A stretch of DNA of 64,000 bases from contig OY755045.1 in the NCBI GenBank assembly GCA_963576565.1, forward strand, positions 37,902,667 through 37,966,666. Direction: 5' to 3'. The notes under the pieces are model-generated. The model saw only the letters and a list, made by a program, of their open reading frames with translations. It was not told the DNA's origin and did not search any database. Both the position numbers and the translations under genes were made by a program. Of this stretch, positions 24,010-34,211 are shown in pieces; position 1 is the stretch's first letter, and the number at the start of each line of letters is the position of its first letter. This stretch comes from Aspidapion aeneum. Taxonomy: Eukaryota; Arthropoda; Insecta; Coleoptera; Brentidae.

Positions 24010-24812
24010 CTAAAAAACAAACATTTTTTTAAAGCATTTTTATGCAAATTGGCCTCCAGTAGCGCTATTCCTGATTTTTTGGGAAATTTTATTCCTCTCA
24101 TCATCATTTCTAATGGAATTGTATGTTTTTATTTCTCTTACAAATGACCAATAGAACAAATTTTACCGAAAATGAAGTCATCCGCATCAAAATCGATTGA
24201 AATTAGCTGCGTGAAACCAATCAGATTTTTTTTTTTTTAATTTTAAAATTTTATTTATTTAAAAAACTAAATAAAATAAACAAAATAAAAGCAAATAAAA
24301 TAAAATCAAATATTATCTCACCATATTCAGATTAAGCCCATCCGATGAATCTATGGTTAAGACCGGAGCAGCGTTGCATTTTTGAATTACAAGGCTGATC
24401 CTTTGGGTGAAAAAGCGATGAAAATGTTTATTTTTAATTTTAGTTTTTGTTTTTTCTCCCCAAGGGCCATGAGTTCCCACGGTATATATTTTTTAAGCAG
24501 CATTTTATTAAATTAGTCAGAACTAAATAGTACAATATCTTACATATATCTTTACAAAATATTTTGCAAGTTTAGGCTGCAAATTCAGGATAATTTATTC
24601 ATAAAAGTGGTTGTAATTTCGATGATAATAACAATAGACACTTTCATGCGCCGCAAGCAAAAATATTGAATTTTTATTAGCAAAAACCTTACTTTTTACT
24701 CATTTTTTGTATATTCAAAAAATTCTCGGGGGGGATCCGCCAGTGATAGCAATACAGAGGTTAAAAGGATACCTCTGCGATTACACTTCGATTTGCTGGA
24801 CATCTGTCAAAG
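24010..24812. other. AT-rich stretch without a recognised gene
   Basis: It contains an A/T-only simple stretch at 24229-24305. The last part (24707-24812) is the insertion target of the LINE at 24826 and has no recognised function. Confidence 0.45.
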
Positions 24813-24825
24813 TAATACCATATAC

Positions 24826-25029
24826 CAGAGAGGTGTTCGAAGAGGAAGCCTTTGAGTTGGAGGACCTTCTGAATCTGAGGTGGCCCGATATTCTGGCCTT
24901 TGTACAGAAGACGGGCCGATTCCTTAGCGAAAGAAGGATGCAGTAGGGGGGATGCCCGGGGGTTGGCGAAAAGGGCGCTTCATGTGCCTAGTCGCCAGGC
25001 CTAGAGGCTCCCCACACTACTACCACTAC
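24826..25029 (+). mobile_element. 5'-truncated LINE 3' end with 13-bp target duplication
   Basis: TAATACCATATAC is present at 24813-24825 and 25030-25042. The insert begins in the ORF2 C-terminus, with ELEDLLNLRWPDILAFVQK and a stop at 24944-24946. A GC-rich untranslated region follows, with GTGCCTAGTCGCCAG and a final ACTACTACCACTACT tail. The tail and the GTGCCTAGTCGC motif recur at the 3' end of the SINE-like element 28605-29255. A longer open frame that begins at 24707 is chimeric: its first part is target DNA. Confidence 0.85.
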
Positions 25030-25042
25030 TAATACCATATAC

Positions 25043-25351
25043 AAGAGGGTGGCTCAATTATGAAAGGCAGAAATATTTTGGAAAATTCCCATCTTTTTCA
25101 TTTGTGAACCCATTTTTTTCAAATTATTTTTATGTTGTTTGAATTATTGAAAATCCAAGAAATACCTGAATCTTTAACCTGAAAAAAAAAATACATATAT
25201 CCTTAACATTATGTTTTTTCTTTATCAGTTTTTTTGCGTTTTATTGAGTAACTGCTCATTCTGCAAAAAAATCACCGAATACAATAAAGATGTGCATTAT
25301 CAATAGGCAGTCCAATAAACAAAAAAACCCCAAAAAAAAATATGATGTTTA

Positions 25352-25382
<31 letters not shown>

Positions 25383-25860
25383 CAAACATAGAAATATAAA
25401 AATGCAACTGATTGATAGTTTTGATAAAACTCCACTACCATTGAAACAAAACAAGGTTAGTTAAAAAAAAATCGTTTTATAAATGAAGAAGTAATAAATT
25501 TTCCAAAAATGTCCAATAAGTGCAGTTGTGATTCCAAAGGCCTGGAGTCAAATTTAGTATAAGCTATTACTTGCCATTTAAAAATTTACAGTACGCCACT
25601 GTTAGCTCCTCACAATACTCTTTAATACACCCCACTCTCATCTCAATCCCAGCTTTTCTATAAGAATACGGTATACATATACAACATACACATTTTTTCC
25701 TCTTTGATCTTATATTAAACGTATGTTTGTATAAATCATGTACGTACTAGTTAAATGTAAGTATGTCATTAACCATGAAAATCTTAAAAGAACGAGCCAA
25801 GGAATACAACATTCTACTACATTTCTTGTTTGAAACTCGTAGACAATGATAGAAATAAAA
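25043..25860. other. AT-rich stretch without a recognised gene
   Basis: It includes a short TA microsatellite at 25349-25373. No gene recognised. Confidence 0.45.
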
Positions 25861-25894
25861 TTTCGAACTTCCATTCTTTATTGATTTTAAACCC

Positions 25895-25932
25895 GACGTT
25901 TCGGTTAGTAAGTATCTCTAACCGTTTTCAAG
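25895..25932 (-). ncRNA. Hammerhead-like hairpin of a PLE terminus
   Basis: On the minus strand: TTGAAAA, a 7-bp stem CGGTTAG/CTAACCG with loop AGATACTTA, then AAACGTC. The order TGA.., stem-loop, GAAAC, GTC is that of the minimal type I hammerhead ribozymes known in PLE terminal repeats. The canonical core would be CTGANGA, so two core bases deviate. Cleavage activity is doubtful. Confidence 0.5.
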
Positions 25933-26585
25933 TGTAAACTAAACAATCCAGTCTAAAGGCTACTATTTATACTACTTGGTGTGCAGTCAGGTCAGGTGTG
26001 ACGGCCCGCCCTCTTTTTTTTTAATCCTAAGACGCTTGTTTTCCTCAAGGAGTGATTTCCAAATGTCCGTGCATGGTTTACTGAAAACTTCTTAGTTCTG
26101 CATTATTAACACAGCTTCAATAAACTTTTTTTTCACCAACGTGACCCCTTATGCGAAACTTTAGCATCAGATCGTTGAATCGTGTGATCATTTGACCATG
26201 CATGATCCGCTAAACCGAATTTTTTAATATCCCCTAATTGGGTACTTTTTAGATGTTCATTTACTCTAACCTGAAGAGGGCGTTTGGTAAATACATTCCT
26301 TATTATTTGAGGGATTTTCTGGTTTTGTTTTACTTACAAAAGCCTATAGTATTTCCCGATGAAAATACTGTTTTTATATTATATTGTTTGCGTCTTATGT
26401 TTTCTGAAATCCCTTGAACATATGGAATGTTAATAACACCCAACGGATTATTATTTTGAGAATTTGCTACATTTGGTTTGTTCTTGATCTTAGAGATCGT
26501 TGAGTTTATTAATTTCTCGGAATAACCATTCTGTTGTAAGTCCTTTTTAATGTTGTAGATTTCTGTAGTTGATGATTCATATGTG

Positions 26586-26659
26586 AGTTCGGTTCGGTTC
26601 GGTTCGGTTCGGTTCGGTTCGGTTCGGTTCGGTTCGGTTCGGTTCGGTTCGGTTCGGTT
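26586..26659 (+). repeat. GGTTC pentanucleotide array
   Basis: About 14 perfect GGTTC units. On the minus strand they are read as repeated N-R-T-E-P within the PLE frame, so the array expanded inside element coding sequence. It is not the TTAGG telomere repeat of most insects. Confidence 0.97.
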
Positions 26660-26738
26660 AGTAGTTAATTCTTTATTATTACTACAAATATTTACGGCTC
26701 TTAACTCCTGGTTTTGTAGCAACAGAATGATCATAATA

Positions 26739-27080
26739 AAAACATTTCTTGTAAAAAAAGCGAAGTACGCGAAAACGGTATTCCGTAAAAAGAATTGAGA
26801 TAAAAGTTCTCCAATACAAATTTCAAAATGAAAGGTTCTTACTAGTTTGGAAATGTTTTTTTAAACTTTGCTATATCAGCCAATCTTCTTTATGTTCAAT
26901 TAAGCACTGTGCCTGAGTCATTTGTAGCCGTAATAGCCAAGTTTAGAAAAACATTTCCAGAGTAGAAAGAACCTTTCATTTTGAAATTTGTATTTGAGAA
27001 CTTGGCTTTACTTTTATCTCAATTCTTTTTACGAAATACCACTTTCGCGTACTTGGCTTTTTTTTACATGAAATGTGTTT
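26739..27080. mobile_element. Foldback element with arms of about 125 bp
   Basis: The left arm (26739-26862) and right arm (26945-27080) are inverted copies with a few mismatches. Shared landmarks are AAGTACGCGAAA, GTAAAAAGAATTGAGATAAA and CAAATTTCAAAATGAAAGG. An 82-bp spacer separates them. No target duplication is evident. The element sits directly at the broken 5' side of the PLE. Confidence 0.85.
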
Positions 27081-27179
27081 GTTATGTTTTCACTCTTTTT
27101 TGAAAGGATTTGGATAATATTTAAGTTTTAAAGTAGTAAAATCTGCGGAATATTGTTCAAAACTATTGCAATGCCTTAT

Positions 27180-27990
27180 TAAAAATGTTGAGGTTTCTTT
27201 ATATTTTTCAATGGTTTTATCATAGTTTCTATCAGCCTTTTAAAGCTCAGCCCTCTAGTGTTCCTGGAAGTAGGCAATGTTAATTTTACATAACTTTACA
27301 TTTATAGGGGAGCAGAGTAAATTAAAATTTTGGTGTTTTTAAATTTTTTCGTATAGTTTTATTATAGTTCCTATCAGTCTTCCAAAGCTCAGCTCTCTAG
27401 CGTTTCTGGAAGTAGGCAATGCTAATTTACATAACTTTACAATTATAGGGGAGGGAAGTTAATTAAACTTTGGGGTTTTTTAATTTTCTTTTATAGTTTT
27501 ATCAAAGTTCCTATCGGCCTTCCAAAGCTCAGCTCTCGAGCGTTTCTGGAAGTGGACAATGTTACTTTTACACACCTTTACATTTATAGGAGAAGGAAGT
27601 AAAGTAGAATTTTGGGGTGTTTTTTTTTCTTCTATAGTGTTGTCATAGTTACTATCGGCCTTCCAAAGCTCAGCTCCCTAGCGTGTCCGGAAGTGGGCAA
27701 TGTTACTTTTACATTACTTTACATTAATAGGGAAGGAAAGTAAATTATAATGTTGGGGTTTTTAAATTTTTTTCTATAGTTTTATCATAGTTCCTATCAG
27801 TCTGCCATTTCTGGAAGTGGGCAATGTTACTTTTACATAACTTTACATGTATAGGGGAGGGGAGTAAATAATAATTTTGGGATTTTTTGATTTTTTCAGG
27901 GGTTTGGTCACAATTTTTATCAGTCAGTGTGCCAAATTTCAGCTTTGTAGCATGTCTGGAAGTACAGTAGAATTTTGATGATCTATACAT
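27180..27990 (+). repeat. Satellite-like tandem array, about 141-bp unit, six copies
   Basis: The anchor ATCAGCC/ATCAGTC/ATCGGCC begins at 27231, 27373, 27513, 27654, 27796 and 27919. Each full unit carries TCCAAAGCTCAGCTCTC, GGAAGTGGGCAATGTTA and CATTTATAGGGGAGG. The fifth unit lacks about 20 bases and the sixth is divergent. Confidence 0.9.
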
Positions 27991-28592
27991 GAGTGAGTAA
28001 CTGAGTGGCAATTTCGGCGTTTTTTGAAATTTCTTAACTACTACTACTTGATGGAAGTCCATGAAACTTGGAGGGACTGTTAACTCTATAAAGATATACG
28101 ACTGTACAAAGTTTAGTTTGAGTTTCGTAGCTCATTCCGAAGTATAGTTTTAGATAGGACAAATATGAGCTGAAATGTTTTAAGAGAGATGGTATAGCAG
28201 TTTCCGCGCGAACTTGGTGGGGCACTGCCGTGCGCCCATATTAGACTTAAAATTTGGAAGTCCAAAACTCTGTTTCTACTCAATCATTGTCTACGAATTT
28301 CAAACAAAAGAATAAAGCTGCCTCTACCCTTGCATTTAATTCCTGCATACTTATATGATAAGTATGTATATGCGACAATATAAAAATAGAGTTGCGCCGC
28401 GCCGCACCGCACCTCAAACGAATCCTTTGCGCCGCGCTTAAGAAAAATACGAAATAAAAAAACTTTGAGAGAAATTTGAATGAACGCATGCAGGGTGTTG
28501 TTTTAGATGTTTTTTTATCCTTTTGCTTCGTTTCTGGGTTTTATTTTTAATATGAAAATTTGCATAAAGAATTCTAAAAACTACTTCTACTA
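27991..28592. other. Stretch without a recognised gene
   Basis: It contains a GC-rich patch of GCGCCGCGCC type at 28393-28440. The left part may be the edge of the 141-bp satellite. No gene recognised. Confidence 0.4.
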
Positions 28593-28604
28593 ACTATGTC
28601 GGTT

Positions 28605-29255
28605 AGGCGGCAGGGTAGTGCCGTGGTATGGTCGTCGGCTTCACATGCAGAGGGTACCAGGCTCGCGTCTCGAACGATGCAAAAACAAAAAAAAATCTGT
28701 CGCCGACTTCCTTTTCACCGTTCAGCAGTCATCATCGAATAAGCATGCGATGCGATGCAAGCAAAAAGTCGACCTTGGACATCGAGAATATACGCAGGTG
28801 TAGGGCAGGAGCCGACACGCAGCCAGCCGAGGAATCAGGGATAATAACCCAGGAGCCTGCTATAAGTGCGATATACTCGGAACCAGGATGGCGCCAGCAT
28901 AAATCTCCTACAGTCAACTCACGACGACCACGACTGTTGCGCTCAAAAAGGAAAGAAAGAAGTCTATCGTCTAACCAAGTTCTGCTGGGACGATAGCCAT
29001 GTTAGATAGATGCAAGTCTAACATGTAGCAGGTTTACCTATCGAAAGGGGTTGTAAAAGCGTGGGTCCACTGTTCATACTTTCTACGCAGTATAAAGATC
29101 CCTCTAAAGTCCTCTTAGAGAAAGAAAACTTGCATCCTAAGGGGCACGTGCATCAGTTTGATATATGATGTACAGACAAATCGAAATTTGCAAAAAGGTC
29201 GCGCCGTGTGCCTAGTCGCTAGACCGAAAATGGTCTTGCCACCACTACTACTACT
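28605..29255 (+). mobile_element. SINE-like retroelement with 12-bp target duplication
   Basis: ACTATGTCGGTT occurs at 28593-28604 and 29256-29267. The 651-bp insert ends in CACTACTACTACTACT. Its first 75 bases contain TGGTATGGTCGTCGG and, 35 bases on, GGCTCGCGTCT, which loosely resemble tRNA A and B boxes. Near the 3' end, GTGTGCCTAGTCGCTAG and the CTA tail match the LINE end at 24826-25029, as expected if that LINE family mobilised it. No convincing protein is encoded: a 122-codon frame at 28628-28996 has no family signature. It could instead be an internally deleted LINE. Confidence 0.7.
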
Positions 29256-29699
29256 ACTATGTCGGTTCGGAACGTTTTGCTACGTTATCAGATAGTTTTT
29301 CTACATTGTCTTGCCTATTCTCCGCCTCCTTCGCTCCTGACAATCATCTTCTGTCAGTTTTTTTTTGACAGTTGCTATTCCAGTTTAGGACGCCCTCTTT
29401 TTCTGCGCCCTATTATGGTTGCCATTCTAGGACGTGTTTTGGTAATCTCTGATCGTTCATCCGTTGTACATTGTCGTACCATATCAGTTGTCTTTTAGTG
29501 ATGTCATCCGTTCTGCTTTCCTTGATTCCCATTCTTTCTTTTTTGGTCTTATTTCTTGTGTGATCTGTTCTAGATATTGTAATTGATCTTCTTATTGCAT
29601 CCATTTCGACACTACATTTTAATTTTGTATTTTTCTGTTACGCGAGAAGTCTCTATTTCATACAACAGTTTACCTGACTTACCAAATGTGACACCCTAG

Positions 29700-30793
29700 C
29701 AGTGGCGACTTCCACTAGAAAACAAACAGTATTTTTAATTGATTTATTTTAAAAAAATTTAATCTTCCCGTAGGACATGTCTAGTTCTTTTTTTTTTAGT
29801 CTGTGGTTAACAAAAGGCAAATAATTTGGTAAACTTTTTTAGCGTAATTAATTACAAGCCAGCAGCACCGCGCAGGATAAGTTTTTAATTTCAACCGTTT
29901 TTCAGCGGTGTATGGGTGGCTGTTCTAGCGTGGGGGCGGGAGGAATGTTTGTTTTAGTTGACGTCGGCCATACTCATCGTGCGAAAACGTTCGTTGCCCT
30001 TCCAACGGGTTGCCGGTTCTATCTTTAGTGAAGACGTCTAAGTTTGATTTGATTTGGGGTAGGTCAGTAGTTAAAAGCCTTGCCGGTCGCGTGTTTGTTT
30101 TTGTTTTTGTTTGTTTTCAAAATGAAAATAAATACCGTCGATTATATAATTAACTGTGCAATTTTAAATACCTTGACATATGAACTTCAATTACAAATAA
30201 AATCTTTAGGACCACATAGACCGGACCTAAAAATCCTAAAAATTAACCAAAATTTTAGTGCAAGTAATCAAAAATTATAGGATGCTAAAAACTGGTTGTG
30301 CGGTTGTGAAAAACGAAATGTTTTTTTTTTGCTTTATTATATGAACCGAACCGAACAATCCACGAAGTGATCCTGCGTGGGGCTACTTATTTAAATAACC
30401 ACATACAATTTTGTATGCTAGGCAAGACTGATGTTAGGTGCCAATTTAATAGTGCCTACAGGCAAAACATTACCGAACATAATGAAAATGTGGCAAAAAA
30501 TAGACATATACTCAGTAGATTAATAGACTGTTTAAAATTCTGTTTGATTTTTGAGGTTGCTCTACGGGGCTATGATGAGTCTGAAACTGGTGCTAATCCG
30601 AGCACTTTGCGCATGTAAAAGAAGGGCGAATAGACTTTATCTATAAACAAATAAACTCAAAACTACACCAAGTAGCTGCTTGTTTGTAAAATGCTAAAAT
30701 AAAATTGGTTAGGTAAGTTTTTTATCTCCTTTTCCATGCAATATAAATTTCTGCCCCCCCCCCCCCAATTTATAACGTAACCAGCCGCCACTA
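29700..30793 (+). mobile_element. Internally deleted hAT transposon with 8-bp target duplication
   Basis: The left end CAGTGGCGACT and right end AGCCGCCACTA are imperfect inverted repeats. They are flanked by CACCCTAG (29692-29699) and TACCCTAG (30794-30801), an 8-bp duplication with one mismatch, as expected of hAT elements. The 1094-bp element contains only the 5' part of a transposase gene. A run of 14 C residues lies close to the right end. It is inserted in the RTE fragment at 29256-31090. Confidence 0.8.
30120..30618 (+). pseudogene. hAT transposase N-terminal fragment (DUF4371/ZMYM1-like)
   Basis: The frame starting near 30121 reads MKINTVDYII, then LQIKSLGPHRPDLKI, an N-terminal signature of ZMYM1-like hAT proteins, and reaches a stop at about 30278. 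Coding resumes around NWLCGCE and continues in the frame 30367-30618 with NENVAKNRHILSRLIDCLKF and EVALRGYDESETGANP, a strong match to the DUF4371 region. The catalytic and dimerisation parts that normally follow are absent, so the gene is a non-functional remnant. A GAACC triplicate lies at 30343-30356, at the break between the two parts. Confidence 0.75.
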
Positions 30794-31090
30794 TACCCTA
30801 GTATACATACTCATTGCTTGGAGGTATTGTTTGTCCAATGTCTAGTTCTCTCTCACTGACTTGATTCGTTTCCAATACATAATTACTGTGTCTTGTCCAC
30901 TGTTAACCCCCACTTTTGGCATTCTTCCCTTAACTTTTTCATCATGTCTTCTTTATCATTAGCTCCAATTACTTGGTCGTCAGCAAACTGTAGTGTGTGT
31001 AAATCGCTCGTTAAGTTATATTTTCATACCGGGTACTTTACGTTTCCAGTTTTTTAGAACTACTGCGATATATATTTTCAAATGAGTCCG

Positions 31091-31754
31091 AATAAAGGAT
31101 GGCAGTATTTGTTCCGGTTCTTAAAATGCACAAAGGCCGAATACTGACCGACCAGCTGTCATCTTATAATGTAAATATACTCAAATACTGCCTGGCTTTA
31201 TTGCAATAAATCCCTAAGAAACCGTATTGTAAGAGTTGCTAAAAGAAATCAGAAAAAGAGAGGCTAAAGATATTAGGTCTCACAAAAAAAGGATACGACT
31301 ATTTAAATATTAATCCATGATAGAGTTGACATAAGAACGCTCTTACCCAACAAAACAAAACTACATGGCCAATTTACCTAGCGAGCGCATCTCGAATACA
31401 CCACAAGTGGGATTTGAGTAAATCTTTCATGTACCCAGGTTCGGGAGTTGACTATATATATCGGGCTAAATTCATTAATTCCAAGCAGGCAGGAGGCATC
31501 CCAACTGAGAATTTGATGCACTTTAGGAGTGTGTTTTGGTAATTTCGGAGGCGGAATTATTTAGCATTATCTTTGGGATTGTCTAGCCCGGATAGTTTCT
31601 AAATTTTTTAAATAATTACGTATCTATGATTCATATATACCTAATAGCATTAATACTAGTCAATGTAATTAGAAAACTAAAGCAATCATAGCTTGCCCTG
31701 AAACCATGAAAAATTTCAACTCGCGGATGTTTTAAAGTCATAGATATAGAAACA
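31091..31754. other. Stretch without a recognised gene
   Basis: Nothing recognised. The right edge is the insertion target of the RTE copy at 31770. Confidence 0.4.
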
Positions 31755-31769
31755 GTAGATCTTGCTTCA

Positions 31770-32548
31770 ACATCAATCAAAATCCACAAGGGAACCAAGC
31801 CAATCCGCATAAGAAGAGGTTTCAAATGGTGACACAATATCCCCTAAACTATAACCAGGCCAGAAGGTGTTTTAAAAACTTAGATTGAAAAGAAATAGGC
31901 ATCACAGTAAACGGAAAATACTTAAACTACTTAAGATACGCTGATGACATCGCCTTAATAACAGATAAGAAAGAAGAACTGATAAAAATGCTGAAAGAAC
32001 TGGATACAGCTCTAAAAATATAGGCTTAAGTATGAACTGCACTAAAACTAAAATCATAACAAACACTGATGAAGATATCACGATCAGAATAAACCAAGAG
32101 AAAATAGAACAAGTAGAGGAATATAATATACCTGGGACAAATTATTAAGCTAAAAAAAAAACCAAACGCCTGAAATCAAGAATACCTTAAAACAAAAGTG
32201 TATAACCAATGTATCCTTTCTGTACTTACCTATGGATCCCAGACCTAGACACTTACAAAATCAACCAGGGATAAGGTAGCAAAAGCCCAAAGTTCAATGG
32301 AAAGACAAATGTTACATGTACAGCTAACAGATAGAAAAAGGCATATATGTATACCAAATAAAATAAAAGTAAGGGATGTCAAATGTATTGTAAACTGGAG
32401 ATCTTGGGAAAATAAAAGAAGTAGGGGAAGACCCCAAATGAAATGGGCAGACGATTTGAAGAAATATGCACGACAGACAGAGAGGAGTGGAAGATATTGG
32501 GGGAGGCCAAAGATTGATCGAAGAATGCTTAATAGATAGATAGAATAG
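31770..32548 (+). mobile_element. 5'-truncated RTE LINE with 15-bp target duplication
   Basis: GTAGATCTTGCTTCA occurs at 31755-31769 and 32549-32563. The insert reads NGDTISPKL, then NYLRYADDIALITDKKEELI (catalytic box), and after frame changes ends with a C-terminus related to the copies at 37999-39075 and 57754-58213 (NWRSWENKRSRGRPQMKWAD, then the stop near 32537). The tail is an ATAGAT repeat. Stops and indels show it is inactive. Confidence 0.9.
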
Positions 32549-32563
32549 GTAGATCTTGCTTCA

Positions 32564-34211
32564 GCTACTGCGCAGCCTCAAGTAGGGGCGACAAAACGTT
32601 ATTGGCCTCAATTTTTTCACCGGTTTTGTGTGCAACCTGTTGTTATGGTGAACAAACAGCCGAACTTCCCCCGCGCATTCGCCAGAAGTTAAAATTTAAT
32701 TGGAATCAATGGTTTCAATGTTTTACCATGAGTTTCGTCCAATGCCGCCACCTAAATCATGCCAATTAAAGGTGATCTTGCGCAGTCAGTGCACTTTGCT
32801 GAAATATTGGTGAACACTTATCCGTTACCAAACTAATTGACATTTACCAATAAGTTGAGGGCACCCTTGGTCTTCTCTTAGGACAATCTTAGACATACAA
32901 ACCAAAAAAATTACGTTACACATAAATTAAAGAGTATAGCAAACAGTTAAGAAGTTAAATTTAAATCAAAGGCGTTTTTCTGTTATTCTGTTGTTTTTAG
33001 ATTTAATTTATCTAACACCGACAAAGGTCTTAATCCAAACTAAAAAGACTTTTTACAAAGGAAACGTAACATATGGATTAAGACTGGTATTTAGGCAAAT
33101 ATATTATGTGGTGGGTAAAGTTAAATTACCGGATAAACCGAGAATTGCCCGAAAAAACCTATACCCATACTCAGGAGTCATGGGTAAAGCAAAGAAAAAA
33201 AATTAATCGCACAAAAACTTAATCAGGCGCAGGGTAAACCTTTTTTTTTAGCGTAAAATTTAAAACGTGTTTTATATTAAATATGGGTTGAGCTATACTT
33301 TATACCTTGTAAATGGGATTGGGTTTTCTGCAGAAATTGTAGATAATTTAATAGTTTTTCTATATAGATACCCACTATGTATTCAAATATATTTGTTTCG
33401 TTAAATATTTGTAGTTTTGGTAATTTACCTCTGATGCATTTACACTGATTTTTCTTAAATGACGTCCACAGTTGAGTTGATATTTGACAAAGCATCACTG
33501 CTTATTTTCCACGGCGACCTCTAGTGATTGTTGCTCACACTACGCTTGTAAGGTCACTGCGTTCTGAAGGCTGGCGGCGCAGTTTTCGTGATCGAGCCAC
33601 CCTATATGTTTAATCACGATAACGACCTCTAGGGGCAACCGCTTGTACAAATTCCATTCTATATCTATTTCATCAGTCGAACATAAATTGTATTTTTAAG
33701 TTCCAATTTTAATTGGTTATATAGTCAACCTGAATTTACATAATAAGAAAAGTTTTTTGAATATTGATAACTGGCAACTTTTTTATTTAGTTAGTTATTA
33801 AAATGTTTTTAAATATATACCTACGTTCTTATTTTTTCTTTGACTGATTATTGACGCGATAACCTTATTCAATGCTAATGACTTGTCAAAACAATAAAAT
33901 AACAAATTTTCCATATATTTTAGAAGTCAGAATTTATTAATATATTATTAAGTGTAAAACAAAAAGTCGTTGTCACACACCTCTGTGACCCAAAAATATG
34001 TTTTTTGTTTAAACAATAAATTTTTAATGCGTGTTCGGCACAAAGACGCGTTGTATATTTAATAATGCTTGAACTTTATAAAATATTAAACTAAACTGAA
34101 TAACAATGTGTACTTAGGAAACAGGGTAAAAAATAATTTCTTGGTTCGAGTTCTACCCAGAGATATAGGCCAGTCTGTGGTTACCTTCCCGATACCAGCC
34201 CACAAAATTGA
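32564..34211. other. Stretch without a recognised gene
   Basis: No gene or repeat structure recognised. A 71-codon open frame at 32991-33206 has no family signature. Confidence 0.45.

Larger units (their letters stand above)
25861..26738 (-). mobile_element. Penelope-like element, 3' part with terminal hairpin
   Basis: The 134-codon minus-strand frame (26330-26734) contains IYNIKKDLQQNGYSEKLINS, then NNPLGVINIPYVQGISENI, typical of the linker between reverse transcriptase and GIY-YIG endonuclease in PLEs. After its stop, another frame (26150-26330) carries the C-terminal endonuclease side with RPLQVRVNEHLKST and FGLADHAWSNDH. The terminus (25870-25945) has a hairpin described separately and ends in AAAATCAATAAAGAATGG. 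Stops, frame changes and an expanded pentamer array show that this copy is dead. The 5' side is interrupted by the foldback element at 26739. PLEs use their own reverse transcriptase and GIY-YIG nuclease to insert. Confidence 0.8.
29256..31090 (-). pseudogene. RTE-type LINE fragment interrupted by a hAT element
   Basis: On the minus strand 31090-30802 gives TLQFADDQVIGANDKEDMM, the catalytic reverse transcriptase box, then KLREECQKWGLTVD. After the hAT insertion, 29690-29270 continues with a TEKYK block and MDAIRRSITISRTDHTRN, TDDITKRQLIWYDNVQRM and LPKHVLEWQP, the characteristic C-terminus of this RTE family. Material between reverse transcriptase and C-terminus is deleted. The SINE-like element lies at its 3' end. 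Many stops are present. It is the same family as the fragment at 1-760. Confidence 0.85.

Noticed and set aside
26586..26659. Telomeric array
   Set aside because: The unit is GGTTC, not TTAGG or a known insect telomere variant, and it sits inside a PLE frame.
26583..26798. Plus-strand frame with repeated S-V-R-F-G
   Set aside because: It is the antisense reading of the GGTTC array inside a PLE; no independent gene.
27180..27990. Possible CRISPR array
   Set aside because: Units are 141 bp, contiguous and diverged, with no spacer structure; this is a tandem satellite.
28628..28996. 122-codon open frame in the SINE-like element
   Set aside because: No family motif, and it lies in a non-autonomous retroelement; probably chance in a GC-richer stretch.
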